The translations under genes were made by a program, and so were the position numbers. A stretch of 64,000 nt of DNA, taken from assembly GCA_026954325.1 (NCBI GenBank), contig JAIXKK010000028.1:1-64000 (forward strand). Direction: 5' to 3'. How positions within the stretch are numbered: position 1 is the first letter of the stretch; every line of letters starts with the position of its first letter. Positions 16,289 through 25,671 of the stretch are shown here, piece by piece. The stretch is from Bryobacterales bacterium. GTDB taxonomy: Bacteria > Acidobacteriota > Terriglobia > Bryobacterales > Bryobacteraceae. The notes under the pieces were generated by a model. That model did no database searches. It worked only from the letters and a program-made list of their open reading frames with translations, and was not told the origin of the DNA.

Positions 16289-18925
16289 ATGTCCGCTGAG
16301 CGTTGGGCACGAGTCGCGGAGTTATACGAGGCCGCCCAAGAACTCGACTCGAGCCGGCGTGGGGCGTTTCTGGAAGAAGCTTGCCGGGGAGATGAAGAAC
16401 TCCGCCGCGAAGTGGAATCGCTGCTGGGGCAGGAGGTCTCCCGGGATGGAGCCTTGGAGCGCGTCGCCCGTGCCGCGGCGGCGCTTGGGGACCGGGGCCA
16501 ACCAACAGTCATCGGCCGCTATCGAATTCTCTCTCCGTTGGGAGAGGGTGGTATGGGGACGGTGTATAAAGCCGAGCAGGACCACCCACGGCGTACTGTC
16601 GCGTTGAAGGTTATCCGGTCGGGAATTCCGGCTCCGGCATTGCTGCGCCGGTTCGATCAGGAATCGGAAGCGCTGGGACGCCTGCAGCACCCCGGCATCG
16701 CCCAAATCTACGAAGCCGGTGCCGTGGAGACGGCCTTCGGGCGGCAGCCCTACTTCGCGATGGAGTACATTCAGGGCCGCTCGCTGACTGAGCACGCGCT
16801 CACGCATCGCCTGAACCATCGCGACAAGCTCCAACTGATGGTGAGAGTGTGCGACGCGGCGCATCACGCGCACCAACGGGGCATCGTGCACCGTGATCTC
16901 AAGCCCGGCAACATTCTGGTCGACGAGAGCGGCCAACCCAAGATCCTGGACTTCGGGGTGGCGCGCATCCTCGACACTCCTTCCCCCCACAGCCAGTTGA
17001 CCAGCGCGGGGGAATTGGTCGGAACGCCGGCGTACATGAGTCCCGAGCAGGTTGCGAATCCGGCGGGACTCGATGCGCGCAGCGATGTTTACGCGCTCGG
17101 GGTGGTGCTTTATGAACTCATGACGGGTCACCTTCCCGTCGGCCCCGGCGCTGATAGTTTGGAGTCCCTGCGGAGAATTCGCGAGGAGGACCCGCTCCCG
17201 CTCGGCCGCTTCAACAGCGAGTTTTCGGGCGACCTCGAAACGATAACGGCAAAGGCTCTGGAGAAAGACAAAGCCCGCCGCTATGCATCCGCCGCCGAAC
17301 TGGCAGCGGACCTGAGGTGCTTCCTGGAGAATCGTCCGATTGCCGCCCGGCCGCCGAGCGCGGTTTATCGAGCACGCAAGTTTGCCGCACGACACCGCCT
17401 CCTGGTCAGCGCTGCCGCTGTTGTGCTTTTGGCGCTGATCGGCGGAATCCTCGCCAGCACTCGCGAGGCAATTCGTGCGAATCGCGAACGGCAGCGGGCC
17501 GATACGCAGGCCGCGGTCGCGCGGGCGGTGAGCGAATTCCTGCAACATGACCTGCTGGCACAGGCGAGTGCGGAAGGTCAGGCGACTCCCGCCACCCAGC
17601 CCGACCCGGACTTGAAGGTTCGCACCGCTCTCGAGCGGGCCGCGGTAAGAATCGCTGGACGTTTCGGGTCGCAGCCCGAGGTAGAGGCCTCCATCCGGGA
17701 CACGATCGGTAAGACCTATTTCGAACTCTCCCTCTATCCGCAGGCGCGCGAACAGCAGGAACGTGCGGTCGAATTGCGCCAGAGAGTATTGGGTCAAAGT
17801 GACCCTGGCACGCTCTCCAGCATGAGAGAGCTGGCCGGAACGTATTTCATGGAGGCGAGGTATGACGACGCCGAGAGATTGCTCCAGCAGGTAGTCGAAA
17901 CGCAGCGCCGCTCCGGCCGGCCGGACAATGCGGAAACGTTGGACGCACTGAACGACATTGCCGAGATCGCAGCTCACGGAAGAGGTGACCATCGCCGGGC
18001 CGAGGCGCTTCTGGTGGACGTGCTGGCGCGCGAACGCCGGATTTTAGGGACGGAACATCCTTCCACGCTGGTCACCATGAACAATCTGGCGCTCGAGTAT
18101 TCGAACAATGACAACGACTCGCAGGCGCAGCAACTGTACGAGGAAGCGCTGCCGCTCATGAAGCGGGTTTTGGGTCCGGAACATCCCCAGACGCTGCTGA
18201 CGATGAACAATCTCGGAGCGACCTACCGGTTTGTGGGCAAGTACGAGCAGGCTAGCGAGTTGCTCACCGAAGTGCTTGAGGTCCGGCGGCGCCTGTTGGG
18301 AGAGCAGCACCGCGATACGCTGGCGACCATGAACAACCTCGCACTCGCCTACACGGTGGCCGGCAGGTTCGACCGTGCCGAGCCCCTCATCCGGCGGGCT
18401 CTCGATGGCAGGCGCCGCCTGCTGGGGCAGGATCATCCGGAAAGTCTTTCGAGCCTGGCAACCCTGGGCGATTTCTACCGCCACCGGCGCGATTGGACGC
18501 GGGCCGAAGCGGTGATCCGTCAGGTTGAGCGAGCCCGTCGCCGTGTGCTCGGCCCCGAGCACTCCGCCACTCGCATTTCTTTGATCAATCTCGCCGAGTC
18601 AATTCTGGAGCAACGGCGCTATGCCGAGGCCGAAGCGCTGCTGAGAGAGGCGCAGAAGATGCTCGATGCCGCCGGGACCGGGAACTGGCGTCATTACTAC
18701 GGCCAGAGCATGCTCGGCGCGTCGTTGTCCGGCGAGGGGCGATATGCCGAAGCCGAGCGTTTTCTGGTTGCCGGCCGCGAACGGATCGTCGAACGGCGCA
18801 ACGGCATCCCTGCCGAGGACCGCCGCATCCTGGAGTTGACGCGGCACTGGTTGGTCGATCTCTATACCCGTTGGGGCAAGCCGGAACAGGCAGCCCGTTG
18901 GAGACAGCTACCGGCCGAAAACTGA
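16289..18925 (+). CDS. Ser/Thr protein kinase with C-terminal kinesin-light-chain-type TPR repeats
   Basis: 878 residues. A short N-terminal helical region (1-70, RWARVAELYEAAQELDSSRR) is typical of acidobacterial and planctomycete kinases. The kinase domain covers about 78-340: glycine loop LGEGGMGTVY, Lys107 in VALKVI, HRD 201-203 in HRDLKPGNIL, DFG 221-223, and SPEQ near 251-254. A transmembrane helix follows at about 372-392 (LLVSAAAVVLLALIGGILAS). The rest is a series of ~42-residue TPR_10/TPR_12 repeats with the recurrent LGPEHPQTLLTMNNLG pattern. It is divergent from the ECF sigma gene, and probably controls it or acts in the same response. Confidence 0.93.
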   Translation: MSAERWARVAELYEAAQELDSSRRGAFLEEACRGDEELRREVESLLGQEVSRDGALERVARAAAALGDRGQPTVIGRYRILSPLGEGGMGTVYKAEQDHPRRTVALKVIRSGIPAPALLRRFDQESEALGRLQHPGIAQIYEAGAVETAFGRQPYFAMEYIQGRSLTEHALTHRLNHRDKLQLMVRVCDAAHHAHQRGIVHRDLKPGNILVDESGQPKILDFGVARILDTPSPHSQLTSAGELVGTPAYMSPEQVANPAGLDARSDVYALGVVLYELMTGHLPVGPGADSLESLRRIREEDPLPLGRFNSEFSGDLETITAKALEKDKARRYASAAELAADLRCFLENRPIAARPPSAVYRARKFAARHRLLVSAAAVVLLALIGGILASTREAIRANRERQRADTQAAVARAVSEFLQHDLLAQASAEGQATPATQPDPDLKVRTALERAAVRIAGRFGSQPEVEASIRDTIGKTYFELSLYPQAREQQERAVELRQRVLGQSDPGTLSSMRELAGTYFMEARYDDAERLLQQVVETQRRSGRPDNAETLDALNDIAEIAAHGRGDHRRAEALLVDVLARERRILGTEHPSTLVTMNNLALEYSNNDNDSQAQQLYEEALPLMKRVLGPEHPQTLLTMNNLGATYRFVGKYEQASELLTEVLEVRRRLLGEQHRDTLATMNNLALAYTVAGRFDRAEPLIRRALDGRRRLLGQDHPESLSSLATLGDFYRHRRDWTRAEAVIRQVERARRRVLGPEHSATRISLINLAESILEQRRYAEAEALLREAQKMLDAAGTGNWRHYYGQSMLGASLSGEGRYAEAERFLVAGRERIVERRNGIPAEDRRILELTRHWLVDLYTRWGKPEQAARWRQLPAEN

Positions 18926-19016
18926 GTCCCACCTTCGATCACCAACTTCGGTTGTATCTCTTGGCGGCCGTTTCCGGTTCTCCTAGTGAGGAAACAAAAC
19001 CAGGAGGAACCGCAAA

Positions 19017-19598
19017 ATGGCACGTTTCGTTTATGTCCTATCTCGTGATGTGGCTGATATGTTCAAGACTTGCTCGACGCCAGCGAACTGCCCGGAATAT
19101 TACAACCCGCTTCCTATCACCAAGCCGGGAGAATCCAATCCGGCCGTATACATCGTCGAGTATAAGACGATGATGGAGGAAGTAGTGCGGCAGATCGTTG
19201 AGATGGCCAAGCCGGATGGCATGAAGATCCTTCGGATCTGCGGTCATGGCGCCCCTGGGGTGCTCAAACTGGGGCCGGGTGTCTGTTTGTTCGACATAAC
19301 GGTTGACAGATTCAAGGCACTCAACGGGCTGTTTCTGAAGGGGGGCCGGATTGAGTTGCACAGTTGCTACGTTGCCGGGCAACCCAACGCGAGCGCTGCC
19401 GGCAGCGCCGGTTGGCTTACAAAGTTGGCGACCTACGCGGGTGTGCGGGTGCTGGCCGGCGAGATCAAGCAGAAAGCGGACAGAAATTGGGACTGGGAAG
19501 GTCCGGTTCACACGTTCTACCCACTCGGAGTCCCCTACGAGCAAGACGGTCCGGCGGAATATGAGCGTTCGACGCGCGAACAGCGCGGGTCCACGTAG
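19017..19598 (+). CDS. Small protein with caspase-like (CHAT/DUF4347-type) His/Cys pattern
   Basis: 193 residues preceded by an AGGAGG ribosome-binding site. The core reads MKILRICGHGAPGVLKLG, a beta strand ending in GHG with His77, then about 40 residues later GGRIELHSCYVA with Cys117. A strand-HG-(n)-strand-xC order is the signature of clan CD cysteine peptidase folds (caspases, CHAT, C80) and of the related DUF4347. A CDS-wide family match cannot be confirmed here, and whether it is an active peptidase is inference. Position 91 bp after the TPR kinase on the same strand suggests co-expression. Confidence 0.6.
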   Translation: MARFVYVLSRDVADMFKTCSTPANCPEYYNPLPITKPGESNPAVYIVEYKTMMEEVVRQIVEMAKPDGMKILRICGHGAPGVLKLGPGVCLFDITVDRFKALNGLFLKGGRIELHSCYVAGQPNASAAGSAGWLTKLATYAGVRVLAGEIKQKADRNWDWEGPVHTFYPLGVPYEQDGPAEYERSTREQRGST

Positions 19599-19737
19599 CG
19601 GCCATGCGACGTTGACGTAGAGGCACCCTGGGCCATTATGGGCGCGACAGCATCCGTTGCGGCACGGCGTGGATCGTGTCACGGCGTGTCACGGCGTTCT
19701 CACGCCCCCGCGCGCGTGATAGGATACGGGAAAGTTC

Positions 19738-21714
19738 ATGTTCCTTCTGCTACTGGCGTTAGCAATGCATCTACAGGTTCGCGCATACGAACCGTACACC
19801 TTTGCGCAGGCGCAGGCGTTCCTGAAGACGCATTGCGAGGCCTGCCATAACACGAAGGTGGCTACGGGCGGGTTCAACATTTTCAAGTACCCGACGAGAG
19901 AGGCGATGCTGGAGGATTCAAGGCACATGCAGTCCGTGCTGCGGCGGGTACGCGAGGGGCAGATGCCGCCGGTGGGCCGGCCCGCGCCCGCGGCGGGGGA
20001 TCGCGATGCCTTCACCGGGTGGCTGGAAACATCTCTGCGAACCGCCGCCTGCGCCGAAGGACTCGCGCCGGTGCGGGCGCTGCTGAAGCGTCTGAATCGC
20101 AATGAATACTCGGCCACCATCCGCGATCTTCTCAACATCCACGTCAACGCCGGGCGCGACCTGCCGACGGATGGCGCGGGCGGAGAGGGCTTCGACAACG
20201 CGGCGGAGACGCTCTTCCTCTCGCCGCTGCACGCCGAGAAATACCTGGACGCGGCGCGCGGCGCGCTGACGTATGCCTTCTCGGATACGCGGGCGCGGGC
20301 GCGATTCCTGATTGCGGAAGCGGGTCAGCCCGAGTCATCGATGGAAGCCCTCAAGCAGCTGGAAACAGGGCGGCGCCCCGACAGGAAAGCCGAGGCCGAA
20401 CCCGAGCCGCCGGCGGGGCCGCCACTGACGGCCGAACAAGCGGGACGCAAGGTGCTGGAGGCATTCGTTCCGCGGGCCTTCCGGCGTCCGGCGCGCGCGG
20501 GAGAGGTGGATAAGTATTACGCGTTGTTTCAACACGCCCTGCGGCGCAAAGAGCCCTACGACGATGCCGTCCGCTTCGCGCTGGAAGGGGTACTCATCAG
20601 CCCGAGTTTTCTCTTCCGGATCGAGGAGGCGAATCCGGATGCCGGTCCGGCGCCGGTCAGCGGCTACGAGATGGCATCGCGGCTCTCCTACTTTCTGTGG
20701 GGCTCGATGCCCGATGAGGCGTTAATGCAACTCGCCGCGGAGGGAAGGTTGAACGAGCCGGCAGTGTTGAAGGAGCAGGTCAGCCGCATGCTGAAGGATG
20801 CCAAGTCGACGGAATTCGCCGAGCATTTCGTCGAGCAATGGCTCGGCACCCGCGAGTTGGGCCGCGACATCAAGCCGGACCCGAAGGCGTTTGCGCCCTA
20901 TTACGAATCCGAGGTGCAATCGGGCATCCGCTACGAACCGATCCTGTTCTTCCAGGAAGTGCTGGCGAATAACCTTTCGCTGCTCAATTTCATTGATTCG
21001 AAGTTCACGGTGGTGAGCAACAAACTGGCGAAGTATTACGGGTTTGGCACGATTCAGGGCTTGCGGCAGCAGCCCAAGCGCGTCGAACTGCCGGAGGGGA
21101 GCCACCGCGGCGGACTCATCGGAATGTCCGCTGTTCTTGCAGTGTCGTCGCTGCCGCAGCGGACCAGTCCCGTGCTCCGCGGGAAATGGGTGCTCGATGC
21201 CATGCTCGGCACGCCGTCGCCGCCTCCTCCGCCGAGCGTCCCGGCGCTCGCCGAGCAGCATAGCGGCGCCGCGCCGCGAACCATGCGCGAGCGGTTGAGC
21301 CGGCACCGCACCAACCCAGCTTGCGCATCCTGCCACAACCGGCTCGATCCCATCGGCTTCGCCCTCGAGAACTTCGACGTGATCGGGCGCTGGCGGACGG
21401 AGGAAGGCGGCAAACCCGTGGACGCGAAAGGGGAACTCCCCGACGGCACGCGCTTTGAAGGTCCGGAACAGTTGAAGGCCGTGCTGATGCAGAAGAAGGA
21501 CCTGTTTCTCCGGAACCTCACGTCGAAGCTCCTTGGGTACGCGCTGGGGCGGGGCTTGACGCTCCAGGACTCTTGCACCGTCGAGCAAATTGTGAAACAA
21601 CTGGAAAAAGACGAATACCGGGCGCAAACACTGGTAAATGAAATTGTTCTGAGTGTGCCGTTCCGCTATAAGCCCGGCACGGCGGCAAACATGGTTGTCA
21701 AGGAGGCCCAGTGA
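19738..21714 (+). CDS. Planctomycete-type cytochrome c protein (DUF1587/1595/1592/1588/1585)
   Basis: 658 residues with an N-terminal signal peptide (MFLLLLALAMHLQVRA). A haem-type motif CEACH sits at 33-37, and a second CASCH lies near residue 527 inside the DUF1588 segment (ACASCHNRLDPIGFALENFD). In order: PSD1-like cytochrome segment, DUF1587 (LKRLNRNEYSATIRDLL), DUF1595, DUF1592 (SRLSYFLWGSMPDEAL), DUF1588, DUF1585 (LLGYALGRGLTLQD). These proteins are exported and always accompany a DUF1552 protein; their biochemical role is unknown although electron transfer or polysaccharide use has been suggested. The GTG of the next gene overlaps this stop (GTGA). Confidence 0.92.
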   Translation: MFLLLLALAMHLQVRAYEPYTFAQAQAFLKTHCEACHNTKVATGGFNIFKYPTREAMLEDSRHMQSVLRRVREGQMPPVGRPAPAAGDRDAFTGWLETSLRTAACAEGLAPVRALLKRLNRNEYSATIRDLLNIHVNAGRDLPTDGAGGEGFDNAAETLFLSPLHAEKYLDAARGALTYAFSDTRARARFLIAEAGQPESSMEALKQLETGRRPDRKAEAEPEPPAGPPLTAEQAGRKVLEAFVPRAFRRPARAGEVDKYYALFQHALRRKEPYDDAVRFALEGVLISPSFLFRIEEANPDAGPAPVSGYEMASRLSYFLWGSMPDEALMQLAAEGRLNEPAVLKEQVSRMLKDAKSTEFAEHFVEQWLGTRELGRDIKPDPKAFAPYYESEVQSGIRYEPILFFQEVLANNLSLLNFIDSKFTVVSNKLAKYYGFGTIQGLRQQPKRVELPEGSHRGGLIGMSAVLAVSSLPQRTSPVLRGKWVLDAMLGTPSPPPPPSVPALAEQHSGAAPRTMRERLSRHRTNPACASCHNRLDPIGFALENFDVIGRWRTEEGGKPVDAKGELPDGTRFEGPEQLKAVLMQKKDLFLRNLTSKLLGYALGRGLTLQDSCTVEQIVKQLEKDEYRAQTLVNEIVLSVPFRYKPGTAANMVVKEAQ

Positions 21715-23051
21715 CGAAATTTCCCATCTCACGGCGCACGGCGCTGCGCGGCGCGGGCGTGACGCTTGCCCTGCCGTGGCTCGAAGCCATGCACCCGGCC
21801 AAAGCCGCCGCCACGGGGACGAAGGACAAGGGTCCCGTTCGCCTGGCTGCCCTGTACATGCCCAACGGCGTGAGGGAAGACATGTGGACACCCGAGGGCA
21901 AGGGCCGCGACTTCCGGCTGACGAACATCATGGCGCCGCTCGAGAAGTTCAAGGACGACCTGATCATTCCCACGAATCTCTGGAATGCCGGGAGCCTGAC
22001 GGGCGATGGGCATTATGTCAAGATCTCCGGCTGGCTGACCTCGACCACCATCACCAAGACGCAGGGCGTGGACATCAGTTGCAACGGAATCTCGATGGAT
22101 CAAGTGGCGGCGCAAAAGGCGGGGCGCGCCACTCCCCTGCCCTCGCTCGAACTCGGCATCACGCCTGTTTCGACGGGCGTGGATCGCAATGTCGGCTACA
22201 CGCGGGTCTACGGGGCGCATATCGCCTGGAGCGGTCCTACAAATCCCCTGGCGCGCGAGATTAATCCGCGGCTGGTGTTTGAACGGTTATTCCGGGCGGG
22301 ACAGCCGCAGGGCGATTCCGCCAGGCAGGACCGGTTGTTGCTGGACCTGGTGCTGGATGATGCCAAGTCCCTGCGGCAGAAACTGGGCGCATCGGACCGG
22401 GTCCGCATGGACGAATACCTTTCCGGCGTCCGCTCGCTGGAAGACCGCATCGAGCGCGCCTCTTCCCCTGAAAAATCGCATTGGAAGGCGCGCGTGAAAC
22501 TGCATGAGGATGCCAGGCCCGAAGGGATTCCCAAGGATTACGCCACGCACGTGCGGCTGATGATGGACATGATCGCGCTGGCGTTCCAGAGCGACACCAC
22601 GCGCATCTGCACGTTCATGTTCGCCAACGAGGTGAGCAACCAGAGCTTCCAGTTCATCGACGGGGTGAAGGGCGGCCATCATGACATGTCGCACCACCAG
22701 TCGGATCCGGAAAAGCTCGAATCCTACCGCCTGATCAACATCTGGCACCTGCGACAATACGCCTATCTGCTCGAGAAGCTGCGCGGGATGCAGGAAGCGG
22801 ATTCGAACGTCCTGGACAACTCGGTGATTCTCTGCGGCGCGGGTATTCGAGACGGCAACAAACACGACCCGCGCAATCTGCCGCTGGTGCTGGCCGGCAA
22901 GGCGGGCGGACGCCTGGCAACGGGGCGGCATCTGGTCTATGAGAAGGATTCGCCGCTTTCCAACCTGTGGCTGTCGGTGCTGGAGGCTTTCGGGACCCCG
23001 GTGGAGAAGTTCGCCGATTCCACGGGGCATGCGGCCGGCGTCCTCGCCTGA
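21711..23051 (+). CDS. DUF1552 protein with Tat-type leader
   Basis: 446 residues. The N-terminus FPISRRTALRGAGVTLALPW carries an RR motif followed by a hydrophobic stretch, as in Tat substrates. The body matches the DUF1552 family: LYMPNGVREDMW, DRVRMDEYLSGVRSLEDRI, and a conserved GHHDMSHHQ-like segment near residue 325. The start is a GTG overlapping the upstream stop, with AGGAGG four bases before it, so translation is coupled to the DUF1592-family gene. The pair is one operon and exported together; function unknown. Confidence 0.92.
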   Translation: MTKFPISRRTALRGAGVTLALPWLEAMHPAKAAATGTKDKGPVRLAALYMPNGVREDMWTPEGKGRDFRLTNIMAPLEKFKDDLIIPTNLWNAGSLTGDGHYVKISGWLTSTTITKTQGVDISCNGISMDQVAAQKAGRATPLPSLELGITPVSTGVDRNVGYTRVYGAHIAWSGPTNPLAREINPRLVFERLFRAGQPQGDSARQDRLLLDLVLDDAKSLRQKLGASDRVRMDEYLSGVRSLEDRIERASSPEKSHWKARVKLHEDARPEGIPKDYATHVRLMMDMIALAFQSDTTRICTFMFANEVSNQSFQFIDGVKGGHHDMSHHQSDPEKLESYRLINIWHLRQYAYLLEKLRGMQEADSNVLDNSVILCGAGIRDGNKHDPRNLPLVLAGKAGGRLATGRHLVYEKDSPLSNLWLSVLEAFGTPVEKFADSTGHAAGVLA

Positions 23052-23349
23052 AAGCTCATAACAGGCCCATGGCGGCTTTGACAGTTCCGGCATGCTGGCA
23101 AGAATAGAAAGGATCAAGCCGAAACCGGATTTCGGAATACAAAATCAGCAATGCCCCGGCAGCCGCGCCCTGTTACCCGTTGAGGAGCGCGGGGCGTTCG
23201 CCCTGAGTTCGAAAAGAAACTCGACTTCCTCCAATTGTGGATTCTGTTGATCAGCCAGGTCTGTCCCGTGAAGAACATCGGCCTGATTTGGGCGGACGGC
23301 GCTCCGGGCAACGGTTTACGGCGATCCGTGAACGACTACGGCCGGCCAC
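23052..23349. other. Intergenic stretch, nothing recognised
   Basis: No gene-like frame with a ribosome-binding site, no clear hairpin terminator and no RNA gene was seen between the DUF1552 stop and the next possible start. Confidence 0.4.
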
Positions 23350-23883
23350 ATGCCGGGCGCGCCTCCCAACGCCGAGGATTTCGGAGAGTTGGAACGGGCT
23401 TACCGGCAACTGACTGTGGCGGCGCCCGAGGAAAACATCCAGCAGACCGTCCGCGTTCTGGAGGTCTTCGCCGAGCACCTGGCGCACCTCTGGGAACGGA
23501 TGCGAGCCGTGGCCAAAGCCCTGCAAGAAGTGGCCGAGGACCCGCGGCGGGCGCGTAATCTGATGCGCCGCGCCGGCTTCACTCATCCGCCGAATCTCGT
23601 GCTGGTGGTGAAGATCGAAGCGGGGGGACGGAGGCGACGCGCCGATGGCGTCCTTCGATCCGGCATTCGTCACGGCCTTGCCGGATTGGCGCGGCACCCT
23701 TCGCCCGCGCCGGGTCAGGCGTCAGGCCACACGAAATCTGGAGACCGCCTCCTCGTCCAGGTCGATGCCGAGCCCGGGCTCGCAGGGGATATCGAGGTAT
23801 CCGTCGCGCGCAACGAAGCGCTGCCGGGTGATCTGATCGCGGAGCGTCGTTTCTTCCTCGGACACGAACTCGAGAATGAGTGA
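23350..23883 (+). CDS. Possible small helical protein, C-terminal part doubtful
   Basis: The first ~95 residues look like real coding sequence. They are amphipathic helices (NAEDFGELERAYRQLTVAAP, TVRVLEVFAEHLAHLWERM) followed by LMRRAGFTHPPNLVLVVKIE. The remainder overlaps the end of the enolase-superfamily gene on the other strand by 162 bp and loses this character, so a frameshift near 23640 is likely. The family is not recognised. Confidence 0.4.
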   Translation: MPGAPPNAEDFGELERAYRQLTVAAPEENIQQTVRVLEVFAEHLAHLWERMRAVAKALQEVAEDPRRARNLMRRAGFTHPPNLVLVVKIEAGGRRRRADGVLRSGIRHGLAGLARHPSPAPGQASGHTKSGDRLLVQVDAEPGLAGDIEVSVARNEALPGDLIAERRFFLGHELENE

Positions 23884-24840
23884 ATTCGGAGCCGAGTTCA
23901 GGAAGTGCAGCGCGGCCGCGACATTGATGTAGGTCGTGAATCCGTGGTTGACCACGGGCAAGCCGCGGTCCGCCGCGAGCGAGGCAATCTTCATGGCCTC
24001 GGTGAAGCCGCCGGCCCGCGTGAGGTCGACTTGGGCGACGTCGATCCGGCCGCGGTCCATGAGGTCCACGAAGCCGCGGCGCTCGCTCTCCTCTTCTCCC
24101 GCGGCTATCCGCACATCGGTGGCCTCGGACAGTTTCCGGTAGCCTTCATAGTCATCCGGCTGGAGCGGCTCTTCGAGCCAGAAAATCCCGAATTGCTGAA
24201 ATGCGCGGGCCCGCTGGATCGCGGTCTTGGCGTCCCAGACCAGGCCCGCGTCAATCAAAAGGTCCGGACCGTCCCCCAAGCCCCGGCGCGCCTCGCGCAC
24301 CAGGGCGATGTCCAGGCGCTCGTCCTGGCCCATCGGATCCCAACCGAACTTGACCGCGGTAAAGCCTCGGCCCGCAAATCGCCGGGCGCGCTCGCCGGTT
24401 TCCTCCGGGGTGTTGCCGAACAGCGAACTCGCATACACGCGCATGCGCTTGTGAAACCCGCCGCCCAGCAGCCTCCAGATCGGCTCCCCGAGCGCCTTCC
24501 CCTTGATGTCCCACAGCGCCATGTCGATTCCGCTCATGGCGTGAATCGCGATGCCGCGCCTTCCCGCGTAGATGTTGTGGCGGTACATCTTCTCCCACAG
24601 GTATTCCGTCCGGAAGGGATCCTCGCCCAGAAGCAGGCGCCCCAGGCCGCAAGTGATGGAGTTGGAGTACGGTCCCTCGATCAGGCCCTTCACCGCCAGC
24701 GGCGCGGAGTCGACTTCACCGATTCCCGTGATGCCCGCGTCCGTCTCGATGCGCACGATCAGGGCGTCCTGCCCGCTGTCGCACTGCTCCTTCACCTGCG
24801 GCAGGCGGAGGTAGATGGCTTGTACGTCTGTAATCTTCAT
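23722..24840 (-). CDS. Enolase-superfamily (mandelate racemase / muconate lactonizing) enzyme
   Basis: 372 residues starting MKITDVQAIYLRLPQVKEQ. The capping domain comes first, then the barrel with a Lys in TAVKFGWDPMG, metal ligands in LLIDAGLVWD (Asp), FWLEEPLQPDD (Glu) and IAAGEEE (Glu), and a general-base His in VVNHGFTT. This His places it in the mandelate racemase subgroup, whose members abstract a proton alpha to a carboxylate (sugar-acid dehydratases, racemases). The substrate is unknown. The ATG at 24840 is preferred over a start 17 codons earlier because the family begins with this beta strand. Confidence 0.88.
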   Translation of the reverse strand: MKITDVQAIYLRLPQVKEQCDSGQDALIVRIETDAGITGIGEVDSAPLAVKGLIEGPYSNSITCGLGRLLLGEDPFRTEYLWEKMYRHNIYAGRRGIAIHAMSGIDMALWDIKGKALGEPIWRLLGGGFHKRMRVYASSLFGNTPEETGERARRFAGRGFTAVKFGWDPMGQDERLDIALVREARRGLGDGPDLLIDAGLVWDAKTAIQRARAFQQFGIFWLEEPLQPDDYEGYRKLSEATDVRIAAGEEESERRGFVDLMDRGRIDVAQVDLTRAGGFTEAMKIASLAADRGLPVVNHGFTTYINVAAALHFLNSAPNSLILEFVSEEETTLRDQITRQRFVARDGYLDIPCEPGLGIDLDEEAVSRFRVA

Positions 24841-24924
24841 GGTTTGGCGTTTCCGTAGAGAATAGCTTACCCGATGCGGCCGCGCGCCCACGGCGGCGGA
24901 TCAGCAAAGTGTCAGTATTGGCGG

Positions 24925-25671
24925 ATGGAACTCGACGTGGTTCTGATCCCCGAAGCGGAAGCAAGATTCATGCCATCCATCACCGGCGGCGGTCACGCTC
25001 GCGAACTGATGCGATCCCTCTGCGTGCTGGCCGCCGCCAACGTGGAATTGATGCGCCTGCGGAAAGCCGGCGAATGGGCACGCAGGCTCGAAGCCTTGCG
25101 CTCCGCGCATCCGGTAGCGGACGCCGGCTTTCACATGGAAGTCCTTGTCACCCTCGGAAACGTGGCCTATCAGCGCGGTGAATTGGAAAAAGCCGCGCGT
25201 CTTCTCGAGGAGGCACGGGTCAGGGCCTTCTCCTGGTTGGACTTGGCCGGCGCCTACCGCCTCATGAAACGCCTCGGCGACTCGATCGCTCGCAAGGGTC
25301 TCGCCCCCGCCGAGGAATTCTCGGGAAAGGGCGACACCACTCTCTCCAATGACTATCAAAACTTCGCCGCCGTGCTCCGCAAGGCCCGGAACAAACGAGA
25401 AGCGCGGGAATACGAGTCTCTGGCCCGCCGGCCCGTCCGGCCTCACCGTGGACGTGGAGGAATGGAGCCCCGCAAAACCCAGGACTTCTATCCGCTGACC
25501 TCCGCTACCGGGTGTCCGGATTCCCCAGGAACACCCGCCGGTATTCCTGTCCACACGATGTCGAAAATGATGCTCTGCCCTTGGGCGTCATCTGTTTGTT
25601 CGCCTACTTCACTCCGGTGGTGGACGAGGGACTCGAACCGCCGCTTTCACGCACGTCTTCCGCGTGGATGA
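24925..25671 (+). CDS. TPR-like protein, probably chimeric or truncated after about residue 170
   Basis: From the ATG at 24925 the first ~170 residues are helical, TPR-like sequence (ELMRLRKAGEWARRLEALRS, LVTLGNVAYQRGELEKAARL, LAGAYRLMKRLGDSIARKG). After RREYESLARRP-like sequence near 25430 the character changes to proline- and tryptophan-rich low-quality sequence that runs into the tRNA-like motif around 25617. It resembles the tail of a larger TPR protein cut off by a rearrangement. Divergent from the enolase-superfamily gene. Confidence 0.45.
   Translation: MELDVVLIPEAEARFMPSITGGGHARELMRSLCVLAAANVELMRLRKAGEWARRLEALRSAHPVADAGFHMEVLVTLGNVAYQRGELEKAARLLEEARVRAFSWLDLAGAYRLMKRLGDSIARKGLAPAEEFSGKGDTTLSNDYQNFAAVLRKARNKREAREYESLARRPVRPHRGRGGMEPRKTQDFYPLTSATGCPDSPGTPAGIPVHTMSKMMLCPWASSVCSPTSLRWWTRDSNRRFHARLPRG

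Noticed and set aside
16322..17992. Long open frame on the minus strand opposite the TPR kinase
   Set aside because: It is antisense to the intact kinase domain and shows only the biased composition of a complementary frame.
19674..19705. Tandem GTGTCACGGC repeats before the DUF1592-family gene
   Set aside because: Only two short copies in GC-rich sequence, without symmetry or link to a promoter box.
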